Shown one piece after another: positions 1 to 8,666 of a stretch of DNA of 64,000 bases. The stretch comes from Stagnihabitans tardus. Its GTDB lineage: Bacteria; Pseudomonadota; Alphaproteobacteria; Rhodobacterales; Rhodobacteraceae. Positions within the stretch are counted from its first letter, which is position 1, and the number at the start of each line of letters is the position of its first letter. The translations under genes were made by a program, and so were the position numbers. A model generated the notes under the pieces. The model had not been told where the DNA came from, did not search any database, and saw only the letters and a list, made by a program, of their open reading frames with translations. The stretch spans positions 18,229 to 82,228 of the forward strand of contig NZ_JAABNR010000014.1 of the NCBI RefSeq assembly GCF_009925085.1, written 5' to 3'.

Positions 1-309
1 AAGGAAGGGCCATCCTGCCCAGAAGTAGATCACAGATGACAGGCTCAGTGCGATCCACTCTTCACCGGCAAGCAAGCGTGCCATGCCTTGCCCGACAAAA
101 TCGCGGACCATTGGGGACAGGACCAAAACCGGGATCGTGAGAGCCAACGCCAACCAGAAGCGCCTGCGGTAGTCGTCGACCATGCCAGCGTGCCCGGCCT
201 TGTGGCTTGAATGCCCGCCAGCACCGGACCGGAGTTCGCTCTTGTTCGACTTCGCCGCGTGCCCAACTTGATGGTCGTGGTGGTTTGCGTGTCCATTCTC
301 AGCCGTCAT
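1..309 (-). CDS. His-rich heavy-metal P-type ATPase, N-terminal part (cut by left edge)
   Basis: Reading leftwards from an ATG at 309 gives 103 open codons that run off the edge of the window. The first 45 residues are rich in His, with HANHHDHQ and repeated GH/SH pairs, followed by a basic stretch (DDYRRRFW) and then hydrophobic segments (LALALTIPVLVLSPMV and ALSLSSVIYFWAGWPFL). This is the usual start of CopB-type P1B copper/silver-exporting ATPases: a His-rich cytoplasmic tail leading into the first membrane helices. No catalytic motifs are visible because they would lie outside the window. The gene sits downstream of the DUF305 and copZ genes on the same strand, which supports a metal-efflux role. 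The family call is inferred from the N-terminus only. Confidence 0.72.
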   Translation of the reverse strand, partial: MTAENGHANHHDHQVGHAAKSNKSELRSGAGGHSSHKAGHAGMVDDYRRRFWLALALTIPVLVLSPMVRDFVGQGMARLLAGEEWIALSLSSVIYFWAGWPFL

Positions 310-362
310 GGCAATAATCCCTAGACCGATGCGGCCAGACGGTCGCTGTGTGTCAGGTCGGA

Positions 363-395
363 CGGCAGGATGGCCGGGAGCGGGCCACCCTGCCG
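363..395 (-). terminator. GC-rich hairpin between the DUF305 and ATPase genes
   Basis: CGGCAGG at 363-369 pairs with CCTGCCG at 389-395, with an inner GGCC/GGCC stem. It lies in the 99-bp gap after the DUF305 stop. There is no T run on either side, so it may be an attenuating or RNA-stabilising hairpin and not a true terminator. Confidence 0.3.
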
Positions 396-408
396 CCACT
401 GAAGCGCC

Positions 409-834
409 TTACAACCCGCGAGCCGCGAGCCAGGCCTTCATCTCGGCGATCTCGGCCTCCTGAGCCGCGATCACCTCTTCCGAGAGCTTTCTGATTTCCG
501 GGTCCGTGCCATGCTTCAGCTGGATTCGCGCCATCGCGACCGCAGCTTCATGGTGCGGAATCATGCCTCGCACGAAGTCCACGTCAGCGTCCCCGGTATA
601 AGGCACCATCATGTCCGCCATCATCTGGTCCATTGCCGCCGCGTAGGCCTGCACAGCCGGATTGTCGGCCAACTCTGCCGGAATCATGGAAGCATGGCTC
701 ATCATGCCCATATCCCCCATGCCCATGCCACCCATGTTGGAGTGGTCCATGCCCTCCATGGTTTGCTGGGCAAATGCGATCCCGCCGACAACAGCAACTG
801 CCGCAATAGACAGCGCGAGAGTACGTTTGTTCAT
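409..834 (-). CDS. DUF305 (CopM-like) periplasmic Met/His-rich protein
   Basis: The 141-aa protein has an N-terminal signal segment ([20 protein letters not shown], cleavage probably after AFA) and then a Met-rich linker ([20 protein letters not shown]). The C-terminal half carries the DUF305 signature, including [19 protein letters not shown] with the paired His residues, and a final acidic helix ([18 protein letters not shown]). DUF305 proteins such as CopM bind copper in the periplasm. It lies between copZ and the His-rich ATPase gene, all read leftwards from a CueR-type promoter, so co-induction by copper is likely. The exact role (chaperone or sequestration) is inferred. Confidence 0.85.
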   Translation of the reverse strand: MNKRTLALSIAAVAVVGGIAFAQQTMEGMDHSNMGGMGMGDMGMMSHASMIPAELADNPAVQAYAAAMDQMMADMMVPYTGDADVDFVRGMIPHHEAAVAMARIQLKHGTDPEIRKLSEEVIAAQEAEIAEMKAWLAARGL

Positions 835-863
835 TCAGATTTTCCTTCGATGATTATGTTTTG

Positions 864-1052
864 TCAGGCAGGCGCGTAGCCGACCTCGGTCAGCGCCGCG
901 ACCAACCGGTCGCGAGAAGCCGCTGATTTCACTTCGACCTTGTGCGAGCCCGGATCCGCGCTCACCTCAGCGGAGGGGTCCACCGACTGGATCGCCTTGG
1001 TGACGCTGCGCGCGCAGCCGCCGCAGGTCATGTTCTCGATGTGGAACTGCAT
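864..1052 (-). CDS. copZ: Copper chaperone CopZ-like HMA-domain protein
   Basis: The 62-aa protein is a single heavy-metal-associated domain. It starts MQFHIENMTCGGCARSVTKAI, with the metal-binding CGGC in the first loop, and ends with the usual LTEVGYAPA strand. Proteins of this size carry Cu(I) through the cytoplasm to P1B ATPases. A CueR-type promoter lies directly upstream on the same strand (1088-1118). The divergent copA gene carries the partner HMA domains. Confidence 0.9.
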   Translation of the reverse strand: MQFHIENMTCGGCARSVTKAIQSVDPSAEVSADPGSHKVEVKSAASRDRLVAALTEVGYAPA

Positions 1053-1087
1053 GAGTGTCTCCTTTGGACAGTCGTCTCATGCACCTC

Positions 1088-1118
1088 GATATGGGCCTTC
1101 CCACCGTTGTAAGGTCAA
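1088..1118 (-). promoter_or_regulatory. CueR-type promoter for copZ
   Basis: On the minus strand TTGACC (1113-1118) and CATATC (1088-1093) are separated by 19 bp. The spacer holds an imperfect dyad with CCTT and GGGAAGG half-sites. The overlong spacer with a dyad is the hallmark of MerR-family promoters. It faces the copZ gene. Confidence 0.75.
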
Positions 1119-1156
1119 GGGAACAATTCCGTGATGAGACAAATTGAAATCAGGAC

Positions 1157-1187
1157 TTGACCTTCCCATCATGGGAAGCCCTATCTC
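1157..1187 (+). promoter_or_regulatory. CueR-type promoter for copA
   Basis: TTGACC (1157-1162) and TATCTC (1182-1187) are separated by 19 bp. The spacer contains the dyad CTTCCCATCATGGGAAG, a typical CueR operator shape. It lies 35 bp before the copA start and is the divergent partner of the copZ promoter. Confidence 0.8.
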
Positions 1188-1221
1188 AGTCAGCGGAGTA
1201 ACTCGCCACTGGAGTGCCGCG

Positions 1222-3699
1222 ATGAACATACAAGTCCCTCAGAACGCCATGGCAGACCTCGGCAGGATCGTGATCGACGTCGAAGGCATGACCTGCGCAT
1301 CCTGTGTCGGGCGCGTTGAACGCGCACTGCAGGCTGTCCCCGGGGTCAAAACTGCAGCCGTAAACCTCGCGACGGAACGGGCAGAAATCATCGGACCGGA
1401 CCTGGACCGATCGGCTCTGGTCAAGGCAATCGAGGACGCGGGCTATGATGTGCCATCGCGTCCGAACGATATCGTCATCGAGGGTATGACCTGCGCCTCC
1501 TGCGTCGCACGGGTGGAGCGGGCCTTGAAAACGGTACCCGGTGTGACCGCAGCCAATGTCAATCTGGCCACGGAACGCGCCACGGTCACCGGAACGGCGG
1601 ACCTTGCCTCCCTGATCGGCGCAATCGCGGATGCGGGTTACGAGGCACGGGCAACGACCGAAACCGCCATCATGTCAGAAGAGTCCGCCGCGAAGAAAAC
1701 AGCCGAGGAAGCCGCATTGCGGCGCGATGTGCTTTTTGCTGCGGCTCTGACTCTGCCTGTGTTTGTCCTCGAGATGGGGTCGCATCTGTTCATGTGGGTC
1801 CACATGGCGGTGATGAAAAGCATTGGCATGCAGAACAGCTGGTACATACAGTTCGCCTTGACGACCGTGGTCCTCCTTGGTCCTGGCCTCAGGTTTTACC
1901 GCAAGGGGTTTCCGGCCCTGGCGCGTCTGGCGCCTGACATGAACAGCCTGGTCGCGGTCGGAACGTTGGCTGCCTTCGGCTATTCCCTCGTGGCAACCTT
2001 TGCCCCCGGAGTCCTGCCCACGGGCACCCAGAATGTCTATTACGAAGCGGCGGCAGTCATCGTCACACTGATCCTCCTTGGTCGTCTGCTTGAAGCTCGC
2101 GCAAAAGGCCGGACCTCAGAGGCGATCAAGCGACTGGTCGGGCTTCAGGCCAAGACTGCCCGTGTCCTTCGCAATGGCGGCCTGGTCGAAGTGCCGGTCG
2201 CCGAAGTCCGCCCCGGTGATGTCGTCGAGGTCCGTCCTGGCGAGCGGGTGCCGGTCGACGGAGAGGTCACGACGGGCGCAAGCTGGATCGACGAAAGCAT
2301 GATCTCTGGCGAGCCCCTGCCGGTCGAGAAGGCACCGGGCAGCACAGTGACCGGTGGCACAGTAAACCAGACCGGCGCGTTCAGTTTCCGGGCGACGGCG
2401 GTGGGCGAGGCCACGATGCTGGCTCAGATCATCCGCATGGTCGAAGCCGCGCAAGGCGGCAAGCTGCCGATACAGGCGTTGGTCGACCGCGTCACGATGT
2501 GGTTCGTTCCCGTCGTTATGACACTTGCCGTGCTGACCTTCGCCGTCTGGTTGATCTTCGGGCCTGATCCGGCCCTGACCTTCGGCCTGGTCAACGCCGT
2601 CGCCGTCCTGATCATTGCCTGCCCCTGCGCCATGGGTCTGGCCACGCCAACGTCGATCATGGTCGGCACCGGGCGTGGTGCCGAAATGGGCGTGCTCTTC
2701 CGCAAGGGCGAGGCTCTGCAAGCCTTGCAGAGCGTCAAGGTGGTCGCGTTCGACAAGACCGGTACCCTGACCGAGGGCAAGCCGCGCCTGACCGACATGG
2801 CGCTGGCACCGGGCTTCGACCGCGCCGCAGTGCTGGCCGTGGTGGCGGCTGTCGAAGCGAAGTCCGAGCATCCGATCGCCCGCGCAATCGTCACGGCGGC
2901 CGAAACCGAGGGGCTGATCCTTCCAGAGGTCACTGCCTTCGATTCCGTCACCGGTTTCGGTGTCACGGCGCAGGCGGGCGGTCAGCGGGTCGAAATCGGT
3001 GCCGACCGCTACATGGTCAAGCTCGGCCTCGACGTGTCTGGCTTCGGCGACACCGCGACCCGGCTCGGCGACGAAGGCAAGTCACCGCTCTATGCCGCCA
3101 TCGACGGAAAACTTGCTGCAATCCTCGCCGTTGCGGACCCGATCAAGGAAACCACGCCGCAGGCGATCCAGGCATTGCATCGGTTGGAGCTGAAGGTTGC
3201 GATGATCACCGGCGACAATGGCCGCACGGCAAACGCCATCGCCCGCCAGCTTGGCATTGACGAAGTGGTGGCCGAGGTGCTGCCCGACGGCAAGGTCGCT
3301 GCGGTGAAACGTCTGAAGGCGCAAGGCCCGCTTGCCTATGTTGGCGACGGGATCAACGATGCGCCCGCCCTGGCCGAAGCGGATGTGGGCCTTGCCGTCG
3401 GCACCGGCACCGACATCGCCATCGAAGCGGCGGACGTCGTCCTGATGTCGGGCAGGCTGACTGCCGTCTCGGATGCCATCGCGCTGTCCAAGGCCACGAT
3501 GCGAAATATCCGCCAGAACCTGTTCTGGGCGTTCATCTACAATGCCTTGCTGATCCCGGTTGCCGCAGGCGCGCTCTGGCCCGCCTTTGGTATCCTGCTG
3601 TCGCCGATCTTTGCCGCCGCCGCGATGGCGCTATCGTCGGTCTTCGTTCTTGGAAACGCCCTGCGGCTGCGGCGCTTTGCACCCGCAAACGCCGCGTAA
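1222..3699 (+). CDS. copA: Cu(I)-exporting P1B-type ATPase CopA
   Basis: The start was set at ATG 1222, because earlier in-frame codons run through the CueR promoter. The 825-aa protein has two N-terminal HMA domains, each with MTCASC, then about eight membrane segments. It has the A-domain SGEP loop ([12 protein letters not shown]), the membrane copper site CPC ([13 protein letters not shown]), the phosphorylation site DKTGTLTEG, the HP nucleotide motif (SEHPIA), [10 protein letters not shown] and the hinge [10 protein letters not shown]. These are all motifs of an active CopA, which pumps Cu(I) out of the cytoplasm at ATP cost. cueR follows 12 bp later in the same orientation, so copA and cueR probably form one unit. 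Confidence 0.96.
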   Translation: MNIQVPQNAMADLGRIVIDVEGMTCASCVGRVERALQAVPGVKTAAVNLATERAEIIGPDLDRSALVKAIEDAGYDVPSRPNDIVIEGMTCASCVARVERALKTVPGVTAANVNLATERATVTGTADLASLIGAIADAGYEARATTETAIMSEESAAKKTAEEAALRRDVLFAAALTLPVFVLEMGSHLFMWVHMAVMKSIGMQNSWYIQFALTTVVLLGPGLRFYRKGFPALARLAPDMNSLVAVGTLAAFGYSLVATFAPGVLPTGTQNVYYEAAAVIVTLILLGRLLEARAKGRTSEAIKRLVGLQAKTARVLRNGGLVEVPVAEVRPGDVVEVRPGERVPVDGEVTTGASWIDESMISGEPLPVEKAPGSTVTGGTVNQTGAFSFRATAVGEATMLAQIIRMVEAAQGGKLPIQALVDRVTMWFVPVVMTLAVLTFAVWLIFGPDPALTFGLVNAVAVLIIACPCAMGLATPTSIMVGTGRGAEMGVLFRKGEALQALQSVKVVAFDKTGTLTEGKPRLTDMALAPGFDRAAVLAVVAAVEAKSEHPIARAIVTAAETEGLILPEVTAFDSVTGFGVTAQAGGQRVEIGADRYMVKLGLDVSGFGDTATRLGDEGKSPLYAAIDGKLAAILAVADPIKETTPQAIQALHRLELKVAMITGDNGRTANAIARQLGIDEVVAEVLPDGKVAAVKRLKAQGPLAYVGDGINDAPALAEADVGLAVGTGTDIAIEAADVVLMSGRLTAVSDAIALSKATMRNIRQNLFWAFIYNALLIPVAAGALWPAFGILLSPIFAAAAMALSSVFVLGNALRLRRFAPANAA

Positions 3700-3711
3700 G
3701 GAGGTTCTGAA

Positions 3712-4182
3712 ATGAACATCGGTGAAGCTTCAAAAGCCTCGGGCGTCTCCGCAAAGATGATTCGCTACTATGAGTCGATCGGGCTCATTCCGGCAGCAGG
3801 AAGGACGGTTGCAGGATATCGCGTCTACACGATGACCGATGTTCAGCTACTGCGCTTCATCCGAAGGGCGCGGGATCTGGGCTTTTCCGTCGAGAAAATC
3901 GAGGAGTTGCTGGCACTCTGGCAGGATCGTTCGCGGCAGAGTGCCGACGTGAAACAGATTGCGCTTGAGCAGATCGCCGGTCTTGAAGTTCGAATTCGTG
4001 AAATGCAGGCAATGATGGACACGCTGCGTCATCTGGCAGATGCGTGCTGCGGCGATCACCGCCCGGACTGTCCGATCCTTGCCGACCTCGTGAATGGCCC
4101 CGATCATGGCAGCGGAGCACGCGAGGAAGATCAACAATCCGCGCCCCGCTCCGGCAAGGCTGCCGGACTTCAAGCGCATTGA
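3712..4182 (+). CDS. cueR: MerR-family copper-responsive regulator CueR
   Basis: The 156-aa protein begins with the MerR winged helix (MNIGEASKASGVSAKMIRYYESIGLI), followed by the dimer coiled coil. Its metal-loop cysteines occur in CCGDHRPDCPI, matching the C-x7-C pattern of Cu(I)-sensing CueR. The start ATG is preceded by GGAGG (3701-3705). It follows copA closely and would act on both promoters at 1088-1187. The tail after about residue 135 is longer and more polar than in typical CueR and may be unimportant. Confidence 0.93.
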   Translation: MNIGEASKASGVSAKMIRYYESIGLIPAAGRTVAGYRVYTMTDVQLLRFIRRARDLGFSVEKIEELLALWQDRSRQSADVKQIALEQIAGLEVRIREMQAMMDTLRHLADACCGDHRPDCPILADLVNGPDHGSGAREEDQQSAPRSGKAAGLQAH

Positions 4183-4214
4183 CATTCTCCGGCGTGCGCA
4201 TGATTGTGATTTTG

Positions 4215-4440
4215 TTTGGTGTTCATGGGATGCAGAATCCCCGAACTCAATCGGGAATGAGGAAGGGCGGACCCAGTTGCGGCGCCCGTTACCTCAGCCG
4301 CCCCCGCGACTGTATGCGGTAGTGTCCCTTCGATATGCCACTGGGCAACTGCCCGGGAAGGCGAAGGGTTGCAGTGACCGTGAGCCAGGAGACCGGCCAG
4401 ACAGGAGACTTAACCCCAATCCCGTCGGGTGTGACGGGCG
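4215..4440 (+). promoter_or_regulatory. Cobalamin riboswitch upstream of cbtBA
   Basis: The stretch has the layout of an adenosylcobalamin riboswitch. It contains GCCACTGGGCAA, then CCGGGAAGGCGAAGGGTTG (the B12-box region), then AGTGACCGTGAGCCAGGAGACC, a near-standard 3' core. It ends just before the cbtB start at 4451, and cbtAB is a known target of B12 riboswitches in alphaproteobacteria. When cobalamin is plentiful, such elements reduce expression. The 5' boundary is approximate. Confidence 0.88.
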
Positions 4441-4450
4441 GAGAAACATC

Positions 4451-4627
4451 ATGTCTGCCACCACTCTTTCCACCTCGTCCCTACAGCACGCAGGTCTGGT
4501 TCGGCCCATCCTGACCAGTGCTGTCCTTGGAGCGTTTCTCATCTTTGCGGCAGGTTTCGCCTCTTCAGATGCGCTGCATGCCGCAACACATGATACCCGC
4601 CACGCCACCGGCTTTCCCTGCCACTGA
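4451..4627 (+). CDS. cbtB: Cobalt transporter small subunit CbtB
   Basis: The 58-aa membrane protein has one hydrophobic helix (LTSAVLGAFLIFAAGFAS) followed by a short His-rich tail ending HDTRHATGFPCH, the metal-binding end expected of CbtB. It lies directly after the cobalamin riboswitch and 18 bp before cbtA. CbtAB is predicted to import cobalt for B12 synthesis in the inner membrane. Confidence 0.9.
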   Translation: MSATTLSTSSLQHAGLVRPILTSAVLGAFLIFAAGFASSDALHAATHDTRHATGFPCH

Positions 4628-4645
4628 CAGATCGGGTTAGCTGAC

Positions 4646-5401
4646 ATGACGAAGTCCCTGCTGTCCGGCGGGGTGATTGCTGGTGCCGTTACGGGCCTAG
4701 CGGTTGCCTTTTTGCAGTTTTTTCTGATCCAGCCACTAATCGTCGAAGCCGAGCGATACGAGACCGGCGAACTTGTCCTGATGGGGGTGGCGCAAGATGA
4801 CCGCTCGGCGTCGAATGGCGATCCTGTCCTGCCTGCGCACGATGCCCACGAGGCGGATGATGAGTTTTCTGTCGTCGTGCGAAGCGGCTTGACAGTCCTG
4901 ACTTTGGTTTTGACCTGGTCAGGCTTTGCCCTTGTTGCGGGAGCTGCTCTTGCAACACACCGTGCCCTGTGGGGTCCAACCAGCATTTCTGTGCCCGCGC
5001 TCGCTCTTTCCGGCTTCGCTGCTTTCGCCCTGTCACCCAGCTTGGGACTGCCACCGGAGTTGCCAGGCATGCAGGCCGCTGATCTGTCGGACAGGCAAAT
5101 CTGGTGGGTCATGACGGCGGCGGCGACGGTGGCAGGGCTTTTCCTCGCAAGTGGGGTCAAGTCCTGGCCCGGGCGTCTCGCAGGGCTTGCCCTGATGGTC
5201 GCCCCCCACCTTCTCGGGGCACCGCAGCCACCTGCGTCCGTCCCGGTCATTCCTCCGGATCTGGCCGCGCTCTACAGTGCGCGGGCACTCGGTCTAAGCC
5301 TGATCGGCTGGCTTGCTCTCGCTTCCCTTCTCTTCCGATTGATGCCGGAAGACGGGCGGGAGCAACCTACTGCGGTCGCGGAAGCTGTTGACACCCGTTG
5401 A
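4646..5401 (+). CDS. cbtA: Cobalt transporter subunit CbtA
   Basis: The 251-aa protein has about five to six hydrophobic segments, beginning MTKSLLSGGVIAGAVTGLAVAFLQFFLIQPLIVEAERYE, the typical first helix and loop of CbtA. Length and order match the family (cbtB then cbtA under a B12 riboswitch). It probably forms the main pore of the cobalt importer. Its place between copper genes and an oxidase operon suggests the island was assembled from several metal-related cassettes. Confidence 0.9.
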   Translation: MTKSLLSGGVIAGAVTGLAVAFLQFFLIQPLIVEAERYETGELVLMGVAQDDRSASNGDPVLPAHDAHEADDEFSVVVRSGLTVLTLVLTWSGFALVAGAALATHRALWGPTSISVPALALSGFAAFALSPSLGLPPELPGMQAADLSDRQIWWVMTAAATVAGLFLASGVKSWPGRLAGLALMVAPHLLGAPQPPASVPVIPPDLAALYSARALGLSLIGWLALASLLFRLMPEDGREQPTAVAEAVDTR

Positions 5402-5453
5402 GTGCAGTCGAGACGCGCGATCACAGACTTGTGTCAGGTGAACTCTGCGTCGA

Positions 5454-5467
5454 TTGACTTGCATCAA
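5454..5467. promoter_or_regulatory. FNR/FnrL-type box
   Basis: TTGACTTGCATCAA fits the FNR/FnrL dyad TTGAY-N4-RTCAA. It lies upstream of the region leading to the heme-copper oxidase genes, so control by oxygen is plausible. A single box found by eye can occur by chance. Confidence 0.4.
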
Positions 5468-5524
5468 GGCGGTTGGTGGCTCCCAGCGTAGAACCTCCAA
5501 TAGTTCGGACGCTAGGGATGCGTA

Positions 5525-5926
5525 ATGCGGCGCACCAATCATGCCAAAGGAGTGAGCGGAGGCCGCGGACAGCGCCAATATAGTCTGCGGTTGATTTGCT
5601 GGATTGCAGTCGTCTTTCTGAGTCTTTTCGGACAGTTTTCTTTGACTGCGGCGGGCGACCATTCGTCCGGGTGCAGCAGCACGGTGTCGCTACACGCCAG
5701 TGCAGATCACGCTACCCTTTTGGAGTCTCCAGGCCTTGGTGACGGTGGTCAGGGTCCGCTTCAGTCTCTCTGTTCTTCTGGAGCTTGTTTTCCGATTGGT
5801 CTTCGAGACATCCCTTCGGATGCGGCTGTGCTCTCGGTTGGAACAGATGTGCTTGAGCCTGGCGACGGAGATACTTGCGCAGGCTTGCCCGTTTCACCCG
5901 GGCACCGCCCCCCAATTTCGATCTGA
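5525..5926 (+). CDS. Possible small exported protein of unknown function
   Basis: An ATG-led frame encodes 133 aa with one strong hydrophobic stretch near the N-terminus (LRLICWIAVVFLSLFGQFSLTAAG), which reads as a signal peptide. The rest is Cys/His containing (HSSGCSS, ADHATL, CSSGACFP) with no family I recognise. It sits between cbtA and the oxidase subunit II gene. A second hydrophobic frame overlaps its end, so a frameshift or non-coding status cannot be excluded. The surrounding 5402-6069 stretch otherwise holds only the FNR-type box. Confidence 0.35.
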   Translation: MRRTNHAKGVSGGRGQRQYSLRLICWIAVVFLSLFGQFSLTAAGDHSSGCSSTVSLHASADHATLLESPGLGDGGQGPLQSLCSSGACFPIGLRDIPSDAAVLSVGTDVLEPGDGDTCAGLPVSPGHRPPISI

Positions 5927-6069
5927 TCCGACCGTCGCAGTCACCTGACTTCACGGTACCAGCTGGGCAGCTTTGCTGCGCGCCATTGCCGTGTGCTTGC
6001 AGGTGCCCCTTTTCAGCCGATCCGAAGTGACGCTTGCCGCGCTCTTTTGTGGTTGGCCATCTTAAGGAC

Positions 6070-6744
6070 ATGACCATGCCAGTCGAAAGACATATCACCA
6101 CCCGACGGGGTTTCATTGCGACACTGGGCTTCGGAGGCGTCAGCCTTTACGGCCTGTGGGCAGCATACGGGGCGGCGCCCAACCCCTTTTCCGTCTTGGC
6201 CGCAGATCAATACCCGGAACTCGCTGGACCCGAAGCCGAAATGGCCATGCCAGAACATGCGGGCATGGGATCCGGAACAGACATCGATGCTTTCCGTAAA
6301 GAAGTCGCCGCATTTGTCGAAAGGTTCAGTGAGCCGGATGGGACTGTCTATCCCAGGCCAAGTGCCGAAGCGGGCGACCCGTCTCACATGGACATGGCAG
6401 GAATGGTGATGTCGTCCGGTGGCCTTGCGGATCATGGAGCGGAGGACATTTCCGATATGCTCGGCACCGTCGAGGTGCTTATGCTCGCGGAGCGCTATTA
6501 CTTCGATCCGCCGGCCCTGAGGTTTGACCTCGGCCAGCCCTACCGCTTCAGGATGCTGGCTGCAGATGTGGCGCATGGTGCGTCAATCCAGTTCGGCGAA
6601 GGCGCAAGGATGATCCGCCTTGCGGCAGGGACCGAGACTGAGCTGAACGTGACATTCACCCGGCCGGGAAGCTTTCTTGTTTATTGCACGTCCTATTGCG
6701 GGCCCGGCCATGACGGCATGCAAGCCCGCATAACGGTAGCGTAA
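6070..6744 (+). CDS. Cytochrome c oxidase subunit II-like CuA protein
   Basis: The start is ATG 6070, preceded by TTAAGGAC. The 224-aa protein has a basic N-terminus (ERHITTRRGF) and one hydrophobic helix (ATLGFGGVSLYGLWAAYG), then a Met/His-rich linker and a cupredoxin domain. The CuA ligand pattern is visible near the C-terminus: HGASIQF, then VYCTSYCGPGHDGM, giving the His, two Cys, His and Met ligands. It would accept electrons at the periplasmic face for the subunit I encoded 13 bp downstream. The Met/His linker (MAMPEHAGMGS, SHMDMAGMVM) is unusual for subunit II and fits the copper-rich surroundings. Confidence 0.85.
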   Translation: MTMPVERHITTRRGFIATLGFGGVSLYGLWAAYGAAPNPFSVLAADQYPELAGPEAEMAMPEHAGMGSGTDIDAFRKEVAAFVERFSEPDGTVYPRPSAEAGDPSHMDMAGMVMSSGGLADHGAEDISDMLGTVEVLMLAERYYFDPPALRFDLGQPYRFRMLAADVAHGASIQFGEGARMIRLAAGTETELNVTFTRPGSFLVYCTSYCGPGHDGMQARITVA

Positions 6745-6757
6745 GGAGGGAATTTCG

Positions 6758-8425
6758 ATGTCTGACACAATCATTTCCCGCCTGCGCACGCTTCCGCCGC
6801 AGGACCGTCGCCTGGTTATCGCGCTGGCGATTGCCTCACTTCTGGCGCTGATCATCGGACTGACCGGTGGCTTGCTGACGGCCCTTGTCCGAGCCGGCTT
6901 CCTTAACGTCTTGCCAGAATCCGGCTACCGCTACCTTTCGGTGCATGGCGTCAGCGCATTCTTCTATTGGCTCTATTTCGCACAGGCCGCGCTCGTTCTG
7001 GGCTTTTCGGCAGTCGAACGTGGGAATGGCGGCGGCCCGACCGGCCTTCTCCGCCGCTCTCTGGCCAGCCTGGGTATCGGCGCCATGATGCTGGGCTTTG
7101 CCCTCGGCCTTGTTGCGACGGTGATGGGCTCGCCCCCGCTCTATGACGGAAATGCCGAACTTCTCGCCGACGAGCCGCTGACCGTTCTTGTGTTCAGCGC
7201 GGGCTATGTCCTGCTGGGACTCGGCCTGATGCTGGTTCCGGCATCGGCCATCGCAACGCTCCTGTCCTCACTCGGAAGAGATCGTCGCAAAGTGCTGGAT
7301 GCGCTCGGCTTCGCCCTGCTGGCCTGGTCGGGATTTCTGATAGTCACCGGCTTTGCGGCGATCCATGCGTTTCTGCCGTCCCTCTTGTGGTCCCTCGGAC
7401 TGGCCGATTTCCCGGTCGGGCAGGAGACCGGTTGGCACATCCTGTTCCACAACCTGCACTACCTGCCGCTGATGGCAACGGTCCTGGTGTGGTACATCCT
7501 GATGCAGGCCCTTACCGGAACCAAGTCGGTGTTCGGGGCCAGGTTCTCGAAGATTGTCTTCAGTCTTTACTTGGTATTCGTCCCGCCGACTTCGCTATAT
7601 CATATGTTCCTTGACCCCGGCCTGCCTGAATATGTCAAGGTCGCCGGCTCGGTACTGTCGCTCTTTGTCTCGGTGCCGACGCTCACGGCCTTTCTGGTAA
7701 TCATCGCTTCACTGGAAGTGCACGCACGAGCGGCTGGCGCAACCGGGCTTTTCGGGTGGATTCGCAAGCTGCCTTGGGAGCATCCTGCGACTACGGCGGC
7801 GTCCGTGGCCGTGATCAACATGATGCTGGGGATTTCTTTGGCTTTCGTCTTGATCCAGGAAAAGCTGGCACCGCTTCTGTCGGACACGTTTTTCGTTCCG
7901 GGATACTTCCATTTTTTCACGGTCGGAACGGTCAGCCTTTCGCTTCTGGCAGGGCTGTCGGTGCTGTTGCCTGGGCTCACCGGACGCAGCCTGCGGATGC
8001 CCAGTTTGTTACGCATCCTGCCATGGGTAGCATCCGCAGGACTACTGGTGTTCGGTGGCGCGGGCGTGATTGCAGGATTCATGGGCGTGCCGCGACGGGT
8101 GATGGACGTCAGCTACGGTGGAGAAGCCCCGGCCTTCTGGTCCACGCTCATGGCCCTCGTTGGTGCCGGCGGCGGTGTAATGGCGCTGGCGCTTCTTGCC
8201 TATGCAGCCACGTTGCTAGCATCGTTCGTTGGTCGGCGTGGTGTGAATGAAAACCAGGAGCTTGCCGGCTTTCAGTGGTCTGATTTGCCAAGTGGAAGCA
8301 CTGCCGCTTGGACGGGGCCGCTCTCGATCCTGGTGATCGCAGCTGCCATGTATGGTTTTGGCGCAATCGGCTTTGAACTTCTGCAAGCGGTTCCTCTGAT
8401 TGCCACCGGCACTGCGGGCCACTGA
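6758..8425 (+). CDS. Heme-copper oxidase subunit I
   Basis: The 555-aa polytopic membrane protein has about 12 hydrophobic helices. Candidate heme and copper ligands lie where expected: LSVHGVSAFFYW in an early helix, GWHILFHNLHYLPLMA in the middle, and GYFHFFTVGTVSLS in a later helix. It resembles the cbb3/ba3-like subunit I relatives found next to CuA proteins, and is shorter than aa3 subunit I. It follows the CuA gene (GGAGG before the ATG) and precedes a 58-aa membrane peptide, so the three form an operon. Terminal oxidase activity is inferred; an NO reductase-like role is less likely because the partner has a CuA site. Confidence 0.85.
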   Translation: MSDTIISRLRTLPPQDRRLVIALAIASLLALIIGLTGGLLTALVRAGFLNVLPESGYRYLSVHGVSAFFYWLYFAQAALVLGFSAVERGNGGGPTGLLRRSLASLGIGAMMLGFALGLVATVMGSPPLYDGNAELLADEPLTVLVFSAGYVLLGLGLMLVPASAIATLLSSLGRDRRKVLDALGFALLAWSGFLIVTGFAAIHAFLPSLLWSLGLADFPVGQETGWHILFHNLHYLPLMATVLVWYILMQALTGTKSVFGARFSKIVFSLYLVFVPPTSLYHMFLDPGLPEYVKVAGSVLSLFVSVPTLTAFLVIIASLEVHARAAGATGLFGWIRKLPWEHPATTAASVAVINMMLGISLAFVLIQEKLAPLLSDTFFVPGYFHFFTVGTVSLSLLAGLSVLLPGLTGRSLRMPSLLRILPWVASAGLLVFGGAGVIAGFMGVPRRVMDVSYGGEAPAFWSTLMALVGAGGGVMALALLAYAATLLASFVGRRGVNENQELAGFQWSDLPSGSTAAWTGPLSILVIAAAMYGFGAIGFELLQAVPLIATGTAGH

Positions 8426-8449
8426 CACACACTTCATGGGAGATCCAAA

Positions 8450-8626
8450 ATGACTGAAGACATCTTGCTGCTTCTCGGTGTGGCGTCCGTCTGGACGCTG
8501 CTCGCCATTGGCTATGCCATTGCTCCTTGGGGCGACATGATCGGCTATGCGCGAGTATGGGGTTTAGGTGCTGCGCTCTTCTTCGTAGTTGCCGCCCTCG
8601 TCTGGAATGCTGCAAGGCAACCGTGA
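8450..8626 (+). CDS. 58-aa membrane peptide, likely small oxidase subunit
   Basis: ATG 8450 opens a 58-codon frame ending TGA at 8624-8626. The peptide has two hydrophobic helices (ILLLLGVASVWTLLAIGYAI and WGLGAALFFVVAALVW) joined by a short loop. It lies 24 bp after the subunit I stop, in the same orientation, and a strong hairpin follows 9 nt after its stop. Small one- or two-helix subunits are common in ba3 and cbb3 oxidases, which suggests an assembly or stabilising role. No sequence family is recognised. Confidence 0.7.
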   Translation: MTEDILLLLGVASVWTLLAIGYAIAPWGDMIGYARVWGLGAALFFVVAALVWNAARQP

Positions 8627-8635
8627 GCTACCCTG

Positions 8636-8661
8636 CCCGCCAGACAAGCCTGTCTGGCGGG
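8636..8661 (+). terminator. Perfect 11-bp hairpin after the oxidase operon
   Basis: CCCGCCAGACA (8636-8646) and TGTCTGGCGGG (8651-8661) form a perfect stem around a 4-nt loop just after the last oxidase gene. There is no T tract, so it may end transcription with help from Rho or protect the transcript end. Confidence 0.5.
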
Positions 8662-8666
8662 TAGTC

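Noticed and set aside
45..296. Minus-strand 83-aa frame at the left edge
   Set aside because: It is in a shifted frame of the P-type ATPase start; the frame from ATG 309 gives a clear His-rich ATPase N-terminus without stops.
2116..2871. 251-aa minus-strand frame within copA
   Set aside because: A shadow of copA: no ribosome site and low-complexity composition. The plus-strand frame has all P-type motifs.
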